Below are positions 1 through 6,932 of a DNA stretch of 50,047 bases, one piece after another. How positions within the stretch are numbered: position 1 is the first letter of the stretch; each line of letters starts with the position of its first letter. Both the position numbers and the translations under genes were made by a program. Location: NCBI GenBank assembly GCA_026225555.1, contig JAMFSY010000101.1, positions 1 through 50,047 on the forward strand. Direction: 5' to 3'. Under the pieces are notes generated by a model. The model was not told the DNA's origin and did no database searches. It saw only the letters and a program-made list of their open reading frames with translations. The stretch comes from Methylacidiphilales bacterium (GTDB lineage: Bacteria; Verrucomicrobiota; Verrucomicrobiia; Methylacidiphilales; UBA1321).

Positions 1-761
1 TCCGGCTCAACACGCGCGTCGCGGAACTGCTCGTGAGCGATGGAACGGCCCAGGGCGTGAGACTGGATTCGGGCGAGAAAATTCCCGCTTCCATCGTGGT
101 TTCCAATGCCGACGTGGCGAACTTCTACAAGAAGGCGGTGCCTGCTACCGTGCGAAAGAAGTGGATCGACTCGCGGCTCGACGGCATGCGCTACTCGATG
201 AGCCTCTTCCTGATTTATTTCGGCACCGACCGGACCTATCCCGATCTCGCGCATCACAGCATCGTCCTGACCGAGCGCTACCAGGAATTATTGGAGGACA
301 TCTTTCGGCGCAAGATTTTGGCCTCCGATTTCTCGCTCTACCTCCATGCGCCGACCCGCACCGACCCGACGCTCGCGCCTCCCGGCTGCGAATGCTTCTA
401 TGTCCTTTCGCCCGTGCCGCATCTCGGTGGCGACATCGATTGGGCAGCGGTCAAGGATCGATACGCCGATACGATCCTGGCCTCGCTGGAAAAACTTTGC
501 CCGGACTTGCGAAAGCATATCGTCAGCAAGATCGTCTGGACGCCGCAGGATTTCGAGACGCAGCTCGATGCCCATCTGGGCTCGGCTTTCCAGTTCGAAC
601 CGATCCTCACCCAGAGCGCGTGGTTCCGCCCCCACAACGTCAGCGAGGACGTGAAGAACTTCTATCTCGTCGGCGCAGGCACGCATCCCGGGGCCGGGCT
701 TCCCGGCGTGCTCAGCAGCGCCAAGTTGCTGGACGGAGTGATTCCCGCGCCTTGCGAATAG
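1..761 (+). CDS. Phytoene desaturase / carotenoid oxidoreductase (CrtI family), C-terminal part
   Basis: The frame is open from the left edge, so only about the last 250 residues are present. CrtI-type flavoenzymes desaturate or oxidise carotenoid precursors at the membrane using FAD. Seen: the segment SIVVSNADV near the start, typical of the middle of CrtI proteins (VVsNAD), and the C-terminal FAD-binding block YLVGAGTHPGAGLPGVLSSA, the family's signature end. The N-terminal dinucleotide-binding motif would lie outside the window. The gene ends in a short spacer followed by the palindromic repeat at 805. Desaturase, ketolase and isomerase members of this family cannot be separated from this fragment. 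Confidence 0.85.
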   Translation, partial: RLNTRVAELLVSDGTAQGVRLDSGEKIPASIVVSNADVANFYKKAVPATVRKKWIDSRLDGMRYSMSLFLIYFGTDRTYPDLAHHSIVLTERYQELLEDIFRRKILASDFSLYLHAPTRTDPTLAPPGCECFYVLSPVPHLGGDIDWAAVKDRYADTILASLEKLCPDLRKHIVSKIVWTPQDFETQLDAHLGSAFQFEPILTQSAWFRPHNVSEDVKNFYLVGAGTHPGAGLPGVLSSAKLLDGVIPAPCE

Positions 762-804
762 TGGCTCGTTTTCTAGGCGCCTGCTGAAAAACTTACTCTC
801 CAAA

Positions 805-830
805 TTTTCAGTCATCCTGAGCTTGTCGAA
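805..830. repeat. Palindromic repeat copy A, left part (split by the transposon)
   Basis: This is the left arm of a dispersed palindromic element; it contains CATCCTGAGCTTGTCGAA and is cut at 830 by the transposon. Joined to 4044-4117 it restores an element of about 100 bp with 33-bp perfectly complementary arms (805-830 plus 4044-4050, against 4085-4117). A further upstream stretch, CTGCTGAAAAACTTACTCTC from 781, resembles the outer flank of the copy at 25.5 kb, so the full element may begin near 781. Confidence 0.9.
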
Positions 831-853
831 GGCAATAACTGACTTGACGCACA
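831..853 (+). repeat. Left terminal inverted repeat of the transposon
   Basis: The sequence begins GGCAATAACTGACTTGAC and pairs with 4013-4035 except at positions 3 (C/T) and 19 (G/A). It directly abuts the target copy TTGTCGAA at 823-830. Confidence 0.92.
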
Positions 854-880
854 AGGATAAATCCTCAGTATCCGCTGATA

Positions 881-1851
881 ATGCGGGACTTCAAATACAT
901 GCAGCTTCTTCGAGGCAAGCAAGATTGGGATTCTCTCATGACTAAATTTGCTGGCATTAAATCCGATCGCCTTAAGGAGTGCGTAGACGCCTTTATCCTC
1001 AATCTGAACCGCACTGCCACATTCGCAGTCATGCCGTCTGAACTCGCCTTCATGGTTCGTCGGGATCAGATTTTTTCGACAATGCTCTCTCGAAGATAAA
1101 AGGCGCAGGAAACATTAAGCTTGCTGACTTTACCGAGGACACTCCTAGGGGAGTTCTGGAGGACGCGAGTCAGCAAATGAATGAGTTTATGGAAATTTCA
1201 GAGGATGAAAGAGTAAGATTAAGGCTCCACTTCGGCGTGGCCTACATCGAGACGTTGCTCCAGACGTCTGTCGATAAGGCCATGAAAGACAGCATTGATG
1301 CCCTCTTTGCTTCAGTCGTTCTTGGATCATGGACCGCCTTTGAATGTTTAGCTGCCGACTTATGGTCTATTGGTGTGGATCATGGCCCGAAGGAAGTTGC
1401 GGCACGTCTTGCAATTTCAAATCAACTTCAAAAACACGACGAAAATATCACCGCAAAGACGGTGCATACCACCGAAAACGATCCCCGGTTCCAGTATGGA
1501 TCTTGGCTATTGGAAGTAGGTAAGGTCTCATTTCAAAAGTTAGAATTAATCAAACTGTACTACTCCATTGCATTCGGAGAGGAATATAAAAAGCTCTTCA
1601 CGGATACGGCAGATGGCTATATCGGAGCGCTTTCTTGCGTACGAAATGCTTTAATCCATAGATCCGGAATCGCCGATAAAAAGTTCGTTGAACGGGCGCA
1701 GCAATTTCCCGAGTTAAGGATCATCAAGGCAGGAGACCTCGTGCTACTTGACGGTGAATTTGTCAAAAAACTCAGGTCGGCTGCGGCCGAAGTGGGCTGG
1801 GAACTAATCAGCCGTATGGATGCCCTGCTGTCAGCACCTGGCCAAGCTTAG
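881..1851 (+). pseudogene. HEPN-domain protein (transposon cargo), frameshifted at 1071-1076
   Basis: Two overlapping frames appear to be one gene of about 323 residues. Frame A (881-1099) covers the N-terminus. Frame B is open from 1042, just after a stop at 1039-1041, and runs to 1851. One additional T in the run of six T at 1071-1076 would join them as ...VRRDQIFFDNALSKIKG. Frame B holds the diagnostic part: a helical region with GSWTAFECLAADLW and later CVRNALIHRSG, giving the R-N-x-x-x-H motif (about 1642-1659) that forms the RNase active site of HEPN proteins. HEPN proteins are common toxins and defence effectors; that role here is an inference. The first codon is only 27 bp from the inverted repeat and no Shine-Dalgarno motif is visible. 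A sequencing indel, a real null mutation or an internal start at ATG 1177 (224 aa, keeping the HEPN motif) are all possible. Confidence 0.7.
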
Positions 1852-1985
1852 CGCTTTCGACGCGCTTCCCGCTCTTTGCGAGCCTTCTTGGCGCGCTTAT
1901 CCAATTCCTCCTTCGGTACGCTGATAACCTGCCGCATCAACGAATCAAACCGCTGGAATGGAGTTGGGTCTGACGAATTGGGCAT
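1848..1985 (-). CDS. Small charged protein, 45 aa (transposon cargo)
   Basis: ATG at 1985, stop TTA at 1848-1850. The short protein has a segment FQRFDSLMRQVISVPKEELD followed by a basic, Lys/Arg/Glu/Ala-rich helix to the end. The motif 'VPK-x-E' followed by a basic tail resembles small proteins I have seen beside transposon cargo genes, but I cannot name a family. Its stop overlaps the HEPN gene's stop by 4 bp in convergent orientation, so the two 3' ends are interlocked. It could be a partner or antidote of the HEPN protein, though known HEPN pairs are usually co-directional. Confidence 0.6.
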   Translation of the reverse strand: MPNSSDPTPFQRFDSLMRQVISVPKEELDKRAKKARKEREARRKR

Positions 1986-2023
1986 GAATCTATCATAGCA
2001 CAGAGTGTGGTATCGTGTAAGCG

Positions 2024-2557
2024 CTAAGGTGGTGTCAGGGATGATCGAGCGCTCATATCCGGCTCATTATTACCCGATACGATTCGAAGCGCCTTGGCAT
2101 TCAGAAGAGTCCTCACGTAGTTGTGAGACGGCATATAGGTGCTAGCGCTGTCTTCTGTAGCCGATCCTGCAGCGGCGACCACAACATTGCCGTATCCGTC
2201 GTAAGAAGCCACTCCGACTCCAGAGGCGTTCGCGGTCGAATATGTATTAGAAATGGCTGGAGCAATGTAGGTCTGATCCTGGCCCGATACGATCCACACA
2301 TAATTTGCCCCGATGGAGGCACCTTGGCGCTGGAATTTCGCTATTGCGCTGGCCGGAGTATCGTTCGCCTCGGCGTTTAGGCTCATCAGCGCCAAGAGTT
2401 GGTATTGGCCCTTTGGAGGATGAGATGATACCCGAACTTGGTTTGGCGGAAGCGCCGCATACTGGGCTTGCGATTGCATCACCATGTCGATGCCAGTGCC
2501 TCCGCAGCCGCAGAGAAGGAGAGGAAACAATATCAGTGCGACAAAGCGAGGGCTCAT
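2024..2557 (-). CDS. Predicted lipoprotein of unknown function (transposon cargo)
   Basis: The 177-residue product from ATG 2557 begins with a lipoprotein signal peptide (MSPRFVALILFPLLLCGCGG; lipobox LLLC with the lipidated Cys at about residue 16). An upstream ATG at 2596 would add 13 residues that spoil the signal peptide, so the later start is chosen. The mature part has a segment GASIGANYVWIVSG, like small periplasmic lipoproteins of the DUF4156 type, then a Ser/Ala/Gly/Tyr-rich low-complexity stretch. It is divergent from the XRE gene at 2656 with about 100 bp between starts, so that regulator may control it. Its function is unknown; an envelope protein is unusual cargo for an insertion element. 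Confidence 0.75.
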   Translation of the reverse strand: MSPRFVALILFPLLLCGCGGTGIDMVMQSQAQYAALPPNQVRVSSHPPKGQYQLLALMSLNAEANDTPASAIAKFQRQGASIGANYVWIVSGQDQTYIAPAISNTYSTANASGVGVASYDGYGNVVVAAAGSATEDSASTYMPSHNYVRTLLNAKALRIVSGNNEPDMSARSSLTPP

Positions 2558-2655
2558 AGTCGGACCAGTAAAAGCAGAAGGGCATCGTTCCTTCAATCAA
2601 AAAGCTCACTATACTTGGCTCACTACGGATTGGCGGACGGGCACGATGACAAATC

Positions 2656-2856
2656 GTGAATCAGCGAGCATTTGGCCAGAACGTCTATCGGTGCAGAATG
2701 GCGCTCAAGCTGAGTCAGGAGCGATTTGCCGAAGCCATTAACGTCAGCCGAACCTATCTCCAGTCCATCGAAGGCGGCAAAGCCAATCCAACGATTCAGG
2801 TGGCGGCCCGGATCAAGAAAACGTGCAAGTGTTCCTGGGAAGAATTACTCGACTGA
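2656..2856 (+). CDS. XRE/Cro-type HTH regulator, 66 aa (transposon cargo)
   Basis: The start is GTG at 2656. The single domain has the HTH_3 pattern: LSQERFAEAINVSRTYLQSI for the two DNA-binding helices, then EGGKANPTIQVAARI and the closing helix with WEELLD. A length of 66 aa is normal for a stand-alone Cro-like repressor. A possible -10 box TATACT lies at about 2607-2612. It is divergent from the lipoprotein gene and its 3' end overlaps the 53-aa gene on the other strand by 12 bp. It probably represses itself and one or both neighbouring cargo or transposase promoters; the target is not visible from sequence. Confidence 0.82.
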   Translation: MNQRAFGQNVYRCRMALKLSQERFAEAINVSRTYLQSIEGGKANPTIQVAARIKKTCKCSWEELLD

Positions 2857-3006
2857 TTTAGGGGGCACTATTGATGTATCCCGATGGACGTTCTGGCTGT
2901 TCTTCAGGCCGCTCTGGAAGCGCTGATCGGGAGTCATCGTCGCCTGCTTTTCGTCCGACGATTTAATTCCCTTCGCGATCTCCTGCTTGATTTCTTCTAA
3001 GGTCAT
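2845..3006 (-). CDS. Small hydrophilic protein, 53 aa, downstream of the transposase
   Basis: ATG at 3006, stop at 2845-2847. A good ribosome site, AGAGGG, lies about 8 nt upstream. The protein starts MTLEEIKQEIAKGIKSSDEK and is soluble, with Met/Gln and Ser/Thr-rich parts. It starts 21 bp after the transposase stop and is in the same direction, so the two are likely co-transcribed. It overlaps the end of the XRE gene. No family is recognised. It may be a transposition accessory or regulator, by analogy with short ORFs beside other transposases. Confidence 0.55.
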   Translation of the reverse strand: MTLEEIKQEIAKGIKSSDEKQATMTPDQRFQSGLKNSQNVHRDTSIVPPKSVE

Positions 3007-3027
3007 ATTCGTTTCCCTCTTTTCTGC

Positions 3028-3987
3028 CTACGCTGGAAGACACTCACCGCCCTCCGTTTTGCCAGTTAGTTTGGCGAACGTCAGGCTTTTGCCGACGATC
3101 CCAGCCATGACTTTGATGAACCGGCCTGCATCCGTGTCTTTGCGCTCATTGAACCGAAAAGCCTGTTCGTCGAGGTAGCGGAAGAGATGAAAGGGTTCGA
3201 CGTTGACGTATGTGCCCTTGATCGTCCGCTTGAGTAAGCACCAGAAGTTTTCCAGCCCATTCGTGTGGACATGGCCCTTGGCGTAGCATATCGCGTGATC
3301 GACGACTTGATGGATATACTCATCGTTCATGCCGATATAGCTGCGAAGCGCGTCCGTGTGGACCTCAGAGCCCTTCAGGACGTATTCGCGCACGTTTCCC
3401 TGCACCTCATGCTTGCGCGTGGTTTTCAGAACCTTCAGCTTTACGCGAGAGGCTTTACCGCCCGTGGTGCGCTCCAGCAGACCTTGAACGGGAGTCTTTC
3501 CCTTCCAACCAGAGACATCTTTCCACTTCGACTTGTGCATGAACCGGGAGCGACCTCCGATGAAAGTTTCGTCGGACTCCACGCGGCCACTCATTTTTTC
3601 AATCGTGCCGTTCTGCATGGCCAGGCGAATACGCTGGAGCATGAACCACCCGGTTTTTTGGCAAACGCCAAGCGATCTCCCAATCTCGTAGGAACTGATA
3701 CCGTTCTTTGCATTGGCAATTAACCAAGTTGCGCAAATCCATTTATCGAACTTGATGGGACTATCTTCGAAGATGGTTCCAACCCGGATCGAGAATTGCC
3801 GCTTACATTCCGAGCAGTGCCAAATCTTGCGGGTCTTAACGAAGCTGTTTTTTCCCGAAGAGCAACGAGGGCAAGTGACGATACCCGTAGGCCAGCGAAC
3901 TGCCTTCATGTACTCGAAAGCAACGTCCTCATCTGCAAAATATTTGATGGCGGCGTGCAGAGTTTGGGGGAACTTAGTCTCGCTCAT
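3028..3987 (-). CDS. IS1595-family transposase (ISXO2-like)
   Basis: The 319-residue DDE transposase catalyses transposition of the surrounding element. Domains seen: an N-terminal zinc ribbon (Cys39-x2-Cys42 ... Cys58-x2-Cys61), a helix-turn-helix around residues 96-115 (SSYEIGRSLGVCQKTGWFML) and the ISXO2-like catalytic domain. Acidic residues are Asp139 in VESDETFIGG, Asp212 in VHTDALRSY, and the HTNGLENFWCLLKR motif (Asn243/Glu246 with the downstream Lys/Arg) that carries the third catalytic position in this family. The length is normal and all motifs are intact, so the element may be active. The start at 3987 lies 26 bp from the right inverted repeat. Confidence 0.95.
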   Translation of the reverse strand: MSETKFPQTLHAAIKYFADEDVAFEYMKAVRWPTGIVTCPRCSSGKNSFVKTRKIWHCSECKRQFSIRVGTIFEDSPIKFDKWICATWLIANAKNGISSYEIGRSLGVCQKTGWFMLQRIRLAMQNGTIEKMSGRVESDETFIGGRSRFMHKSKWKDVSGWKGKTPVQGLLERTTGGKASRVKLKVLKTTRKHEVQGNVREYVLKGSEVHTDALRSYIGMNDEYIHQVVDHAICYAKGHVHTNGLENFWCLLKRTIKGTYVNVEPFHLFRYLDEQAFRFNERKDTDAGRFIKVMAGIVGKSLTFAKLTGKTEGGECLPA

Positions 3988-4012
3988 GTGGCCACTCTAG
4001 CGAGAATGGTCA

Positions 4013-4035
4013 TGTGTGTCAAGTCAGTTATTACC
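4013..4035 (-). repeat. Right terminal inverted repeat of the transposon
   Basis: Read on the minus strand from 4035 it begins GGTAATAACTGACTTGAC and matches the left end at 831-853 with two differences. The next 8 bp (4036-4043, TTGTCGAA) repeat 823-830. Confidence 0.92.
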
Positions 4036-4117
4036 TTGTCGAAGGATCAGTTCGGTTGCCTTTTGCTTTCTTAAAAAGGCAGACCTGATCCTTCGACAAG
4101 CTCAGGATGACTGAAAA
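4036..4117. repeat. Palindromic repeat copy A, right part with target duplication
   Basis: 4036-4043 is the second copy of the 8-bp target duplication. 4044-4050 completes the left arm, 4051-4084 is the loop (containing GGTTGCCTTTTGC and AGGCAGA) and 4085-4117 is the right arm with CCTTCGACAAGCTCAGGATG. Without the transposon, this element would have stood between the convergent crtI-like gene and the glycosyltransferase gene. Confidence 0.9.
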
Positions 4118-4126
4118 TAGAAGCTC

Positions 4127-5578
4127 CTAAGCTCCGACCGGACTGAACTTTAGTTTGATTCGCTGGTTTCTTACCTTGCGATGGGGGAATGCCTTTTTGT
4201 CCTTATAGAAATAGCACATCTCGACCAGTGTCGGCCAAAGCTCCAGGGACGACCTGATTTGACTGACCACGTCGTCCACGATGCGCGAGACGTTCTGCTG
4301 AAAGAAATCAGGTTCAAACCCATAGAAGGATCGCTTGAGATTTTCCGCAAAGAGACGAAGGGATTCGCTTCGCTTTCGACTCCGGCCCGCACCCGATTCC
4401 TTCATAACCTGGCGATAAATATCGGTTATTTTCTCGAGAATTTCCTCGGTATCCGCGGACGTCACTTCGCCATTGTAATCGAACGTGATGGATAAATCCT
4501 CAGTCTTCCGCAGGGTCTGCTTGAATTTCTTTTTCAGGAGAATGCAAATCTCCTCGTTGAATACGTCCATGGCCAAGGGATTGCGCATGTAATTGTTTTT
4601 GACGTGCGTCTGGACCGCGGGTACATGCGCGGAGACGATGCCCCTTTGCTGAATCCATAAGCGATAAAGATAGTCCTCGAAGCGAAGACGGGTCGGAAAG
4701 AATGGGGGAAGGCCCACCCGATTATCGTAGGCGGCGACACCGCAATCCATCCGCCAGTTCTTGTTCGTCACCACGGGTCGAAAATTGGCCAGCACATATT
4801 GTTCATTAAACTCGTGCAGGTTGCTCTGGCTTTGCGTCCCATCGCGCAGGTAGAGCCGGACGAAATCCAGCGCATCGATATCATTAGTGCCGGTGCGAAA
4901 CGTTTGCGCCATTTTCACCACGGTTTGGGGCGGCACTTTTCCCTGCCGCAACCGCAGGGTGTTCTCGGCCAGGAAAGTCTCCGTCGTATTGGTCTCGAGG
5001 TCCGTCGCGCTGTCTTCCAGCAATTCCCCCTGGGCATAGTTGCTGGGAATTTCCACGAGGCGCTTGCCCAAAACATCCTGGAATGACGAGATCAGATCGA
5101 AGGACTTTTGGACGTAGCCTTTTCGATCGGGTTTCATGAGCAGGCCCCGGCTGATCTCATGTTCATCGAGGGAGGGTGAGTTCATTTCCATCAAGCCGTA
5201 GGGACGCATGTCATCGTCCGAACTGACCATGTAAGCGCCGAGGGTATAGATCAGGGTGAAGTTACGGTTCCCTCCATAGCTGGGCCGAAAGAGATTGCGA
5301 ACGATGGACTGGAGTTTGTTGTCCCTCAGTTTCCCTTGCAGGAAGGAGAGGAATTCCTCCTTCTCCTTGGGACCGATATAGAACACCTCATTGTGGGTCT
5401 TCGTCTTTTCCAGCGCGGAATAATATTTGTCGTGATTGGCGAGACTCGAGTCGTCGAAAACCATCATTTTCGTCGAGTGGCCGTTGCTCCAGATATGTTG
5501 ATCGTAAATCTCAATGGTCTCCGCGACATCGCGAAGCCGGTAGGTGGGGATGACAAAGACAGTGTCGGCAGGTTTCAT
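4127..5578 (-). CDS. Glycosyltransferase-like protein (GT-A fold), 483 aa
   Basis: The N-terminus VFVIPTYRLRD...MMVFDDSS matches the start of GT-A/GT2-type glycosyltransferases (IPTyn-x..DDgS). A second acidic motif, YMVSSDDDMRP near residues 115-125, fits the metal-binding DxD site. The remaining 350 residues, including RFEDYLYRLWIQQRG, are of unknown relationship, and there is no membrane segment. The donor and acceptor are not predictable. A single gene, it is followed by the palindromic repeat at its 3' end. It could be a cytoplasmic GT2-like enzyme for an envelope polymer. Confidence 0.6.
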   Translation of the reverse strand: MKPADTVFVIPTYRLRDVAETIEIYDQHIWSNGHSTKMMVFDDSSLANHDKYYSALEKTKTHNEVFYIGPKEKEEFLSFLQGKLRDNKLQSIVRNLFRPSYGGNRNFTLIYTLGAYMVSSDDDMRPYGLMEMNSPSLDEHEISRGLLMKPDRKGYVQKSFDLISSFQDVLGKRLVEIPSNYAQGELLEDSATDLETNTTETFLAENTLRLRQGKVPPQTVVKMAQTFRTGTNDIDALDFVRLYLRDGTQSQSNLHEFNEQYVLANFRPVVTNKNWRMDCGVAAYDNRVGLPPFFPTRLRFEDYLYRLWIQQRGIVSAHVPAVQTHVKNNYMRNPLAMDVFNEEICILLKKKFKQTLRKTEDLSITFDYNGEVTSADTEEILEKITDIYRQVMKESGAGRSRKRSESLRLFAENLKRSFYGFEPDFFQQNVSRIVDDVVSQIRSSLELWPTLVEMCYFYKDKKAFPHRKVRNQRIKLKFSPVGA

Positions 5579-5947
5579 AAAGAGGAAAGAAAAGGGGGCG
5601 CCAGGGAAGGCTCACCTCGAGGGTGAGTGGTCTCGAGTTCAAAGGGATTTCGCCAAGGAGAGACGGGCGCGGGCAACTCATCATAAGCCAATCAATACCT
5701 AGCCCATGCCATGCCATGGCAAATGTGGCTGCTCCAACTGCCACCGGAGCAATCCCTTATATTTCCCGCTTCAAAATCACGTCCGATTTTTTTCCCGAAT
5801 GGCGGGGAAAATCACCCCCTTTTCTTTTCAGGTTGGGGAATTTTGTCCCAAGGAAAAGGGGACTGTTTCCCGACCGACATCGTTTGCCCTAGGCTCCGCC
5901 ACTGGAGGAACGTTGCGTCCCAGGCAGAACTCAGGCAAATTGACGGC
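5579..5947. other. Intergenic region without a recognisable gene
   Basis: This 369-bp spacer lies between divergent genes. It should hold promoters for both. The sequence is irregular, with G- and C-runs around 5800-5875 (for example CAAGGAAAAGGGGACTG). Open frames here have no protein-like composition, and I see no clear promoter or RNA structure. Confidence 0.5.
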
Positions 5948-6262
5948 ATGAGCTTTCCGGTTCTCCTTCTTTATATTTACGGCATCCTTCTGATTCTCGG
6001 AGGCCTGATGGGCTACGTGAAGGCGAAGAGCCTGCCCTCGCTCATTGCCGGCACCGTGTGTGGCGTGATCGCGTTGCTGCTTGGCTACTACTACACCTGG
6101 AAATTCGCGCCCTACGCGGCGTTACTCCTCAGCATTCTGCTGATCGTCATCATGGGGCGCCGCTTCCTGCGCACCCGCAAGGTGATGCCGGCGGGCCTGG
6201 TCGTCGTTTTGAGCTTCATCGTGGCCATCACGCAAATTGTCGTTCTCTTCAGTGCGCCATGA
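5948..6262 (+). CDS. TMEM14/UPF0136-like small membrane protein
   Basis: 104 residues with four hydrophobic segments (about 5-20, 28-46, 52-70 and 82-101) and short loops. The opening LYIYGILLILGGLMGYVKAKS and the glycine-rich second helix match the TMEM14 (UPF0136) family, known in plants as fatty-acid exporters (FAX). The bacterial members have no firm role. ATG 5948 is chosen because the frame upstream is non-protein-like. The end overlaps aat by 4 bp (ATGA), so the two are probably translationally coupled. Confidence 0.75.
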   Translation: MSFPVLLLYIYGILLILGGLMGYVKAKSLPSLIAGTVCGVIALLLGYYYTWKFAPYAALLLSILLIVIMGRRFLRTRKVMPAGLVVVLSFIVAITQIVVLFSAP

Positions 6263-6912
6263 ACATCCTGCGTCCGGATAATCTTTCTTTCCCGGATCAC
6301 CGAGCAGCCAATCGCGAGGGGCTGCTCGCCCTCGGCGGCGACCTCTCCGTTCCCCGCCTTCTTCTCGCTTACAAATCCGGAATTTTTCCGTGGACCGATG
6401 ATCCCCTCACCTGGTGGTCGCCCGATCCCCGCGCGATCTTTGAGATCGAGAGCTTTCAGCCGCCGCGCCGCTTGGAATCCAAGTTGCGACACCATCCCTT
6501 CGAGCTGACCATCGACCGCGATTTTCGCGCCGTCATCGAGGCTTGCGCGGAACCGGCGCCGGGACGCGAATCGACCTGGATCAGCCCCCGTTTCGTCGAT
6601 GCCTACACGGAGCTCCATCGTCAAGGCCACGCTCACAGCGTCGAGGTCTGGGAAAAAGGCCAACTCGCGGGCGGGATTTACGGCGTCGCCATTCAAGGCT
6701 TCTTCGCCGGGGAATCGATGTTCCATCGCGCGACCGACGCGTCGAAGATCGCGCTCTGCTTTTTAATGGACCATCTTCGCGCGCGTCAATTCGAACTCTT
6801 CGACACGCAGGTCCTCTCCCCCCTCACCGCGCGACTCGGCGCGATTGAGATCCGGCGTCGCGATTATCTGGGAAAACTTTCGACAGCCTTGCGCAAGCCA
6901 GTCCACTTCTGA
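6259..6912 (+). CDS. aat: Leucyl/phenylalanyl-tRNA-protein transferase
   Basis: The cytoplasmic enzyme transfers Leu or Phe from charged tRNA to proteins with N-terminal Arg/Lys, marking them for ClpAP/ClpS degradation (bacterial N-end rule). Seen across 217 residues: FPDHRAANREGLLALGGDLS at the start, SGIFPWTDDPLTWWSPDPRA (the conserved aat block), TWISPRFVDAYTELHRQGHAHSVEVW, GGIYGVAIQGFFAGESMFHR and FDTQVLSPL. Length is normal. The start ATG overlaps the stop of the preceding gene. Confidence 0.97.
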   Translation: MNILRPDNLSFPDHRAANREGLLALGGDLSVPRLLLAYKSGIFPWTDDPLTWWSPDPRAIFEIESFQPPRRLESKLRHHPFELTIDRDFRAVIEACAEPAPGRESTWISPRFVDAYTELHRQGHAHSVEVWEKGQLAGGIYGVAIQGFFAGESMFHRATDASKIALCFLMDHLRARQFELFDTQVLSPLTARLGAIEIRRRDYLGKLSTALRKPVHF

Positions 6913-6932
6913 GATAAGGAACCCGCGTTGCC

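Larger units (their letters stand above)
831..4035. mobile_element. IS1595-family transposon with cargo genes, complete (3205 bp)
   Basis: The ends are 23-bp imperfect inverted repeats. The left begins GGCAATAACTGACTTGAC at 831; the right, read inward on the minus strand from 4035, begins GGTAATAACTGACTTGAC; there are two mismatches over 23 bp. Both are flanked by the same 8-mer TTGTCGAA (823-830 and 4036-4043), the duplication length known for IS1595 elements. Inside, from the left: a HEPN-type gene with a frameshift, a 45-residue gene, a lipoprotein gene, an XRE regulator, a 53-residue gene and the transposase next to the right end. The cargo is visibly more AT-rich than the host DNA. IS1595 elements carrying passenger genes are known; I do not recognise this cargo set. 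Confidence 0.93.

Noticed and set aside
1060-1100. Programmed ribosomal frameshift in the HEPN gene
   Set aside because: Read in the zero frame, the T-run does not form a canonical X-XXY-YYZ heptamer and no stem-loop stands out after it; a simple indel is the plainer reading.
5711-5947. Extended start of the TMEM14-like protein
   Set aside because: The extra 79 residues have no protein-like pattern, while ATG 5948 begins right at the first membrane helix.
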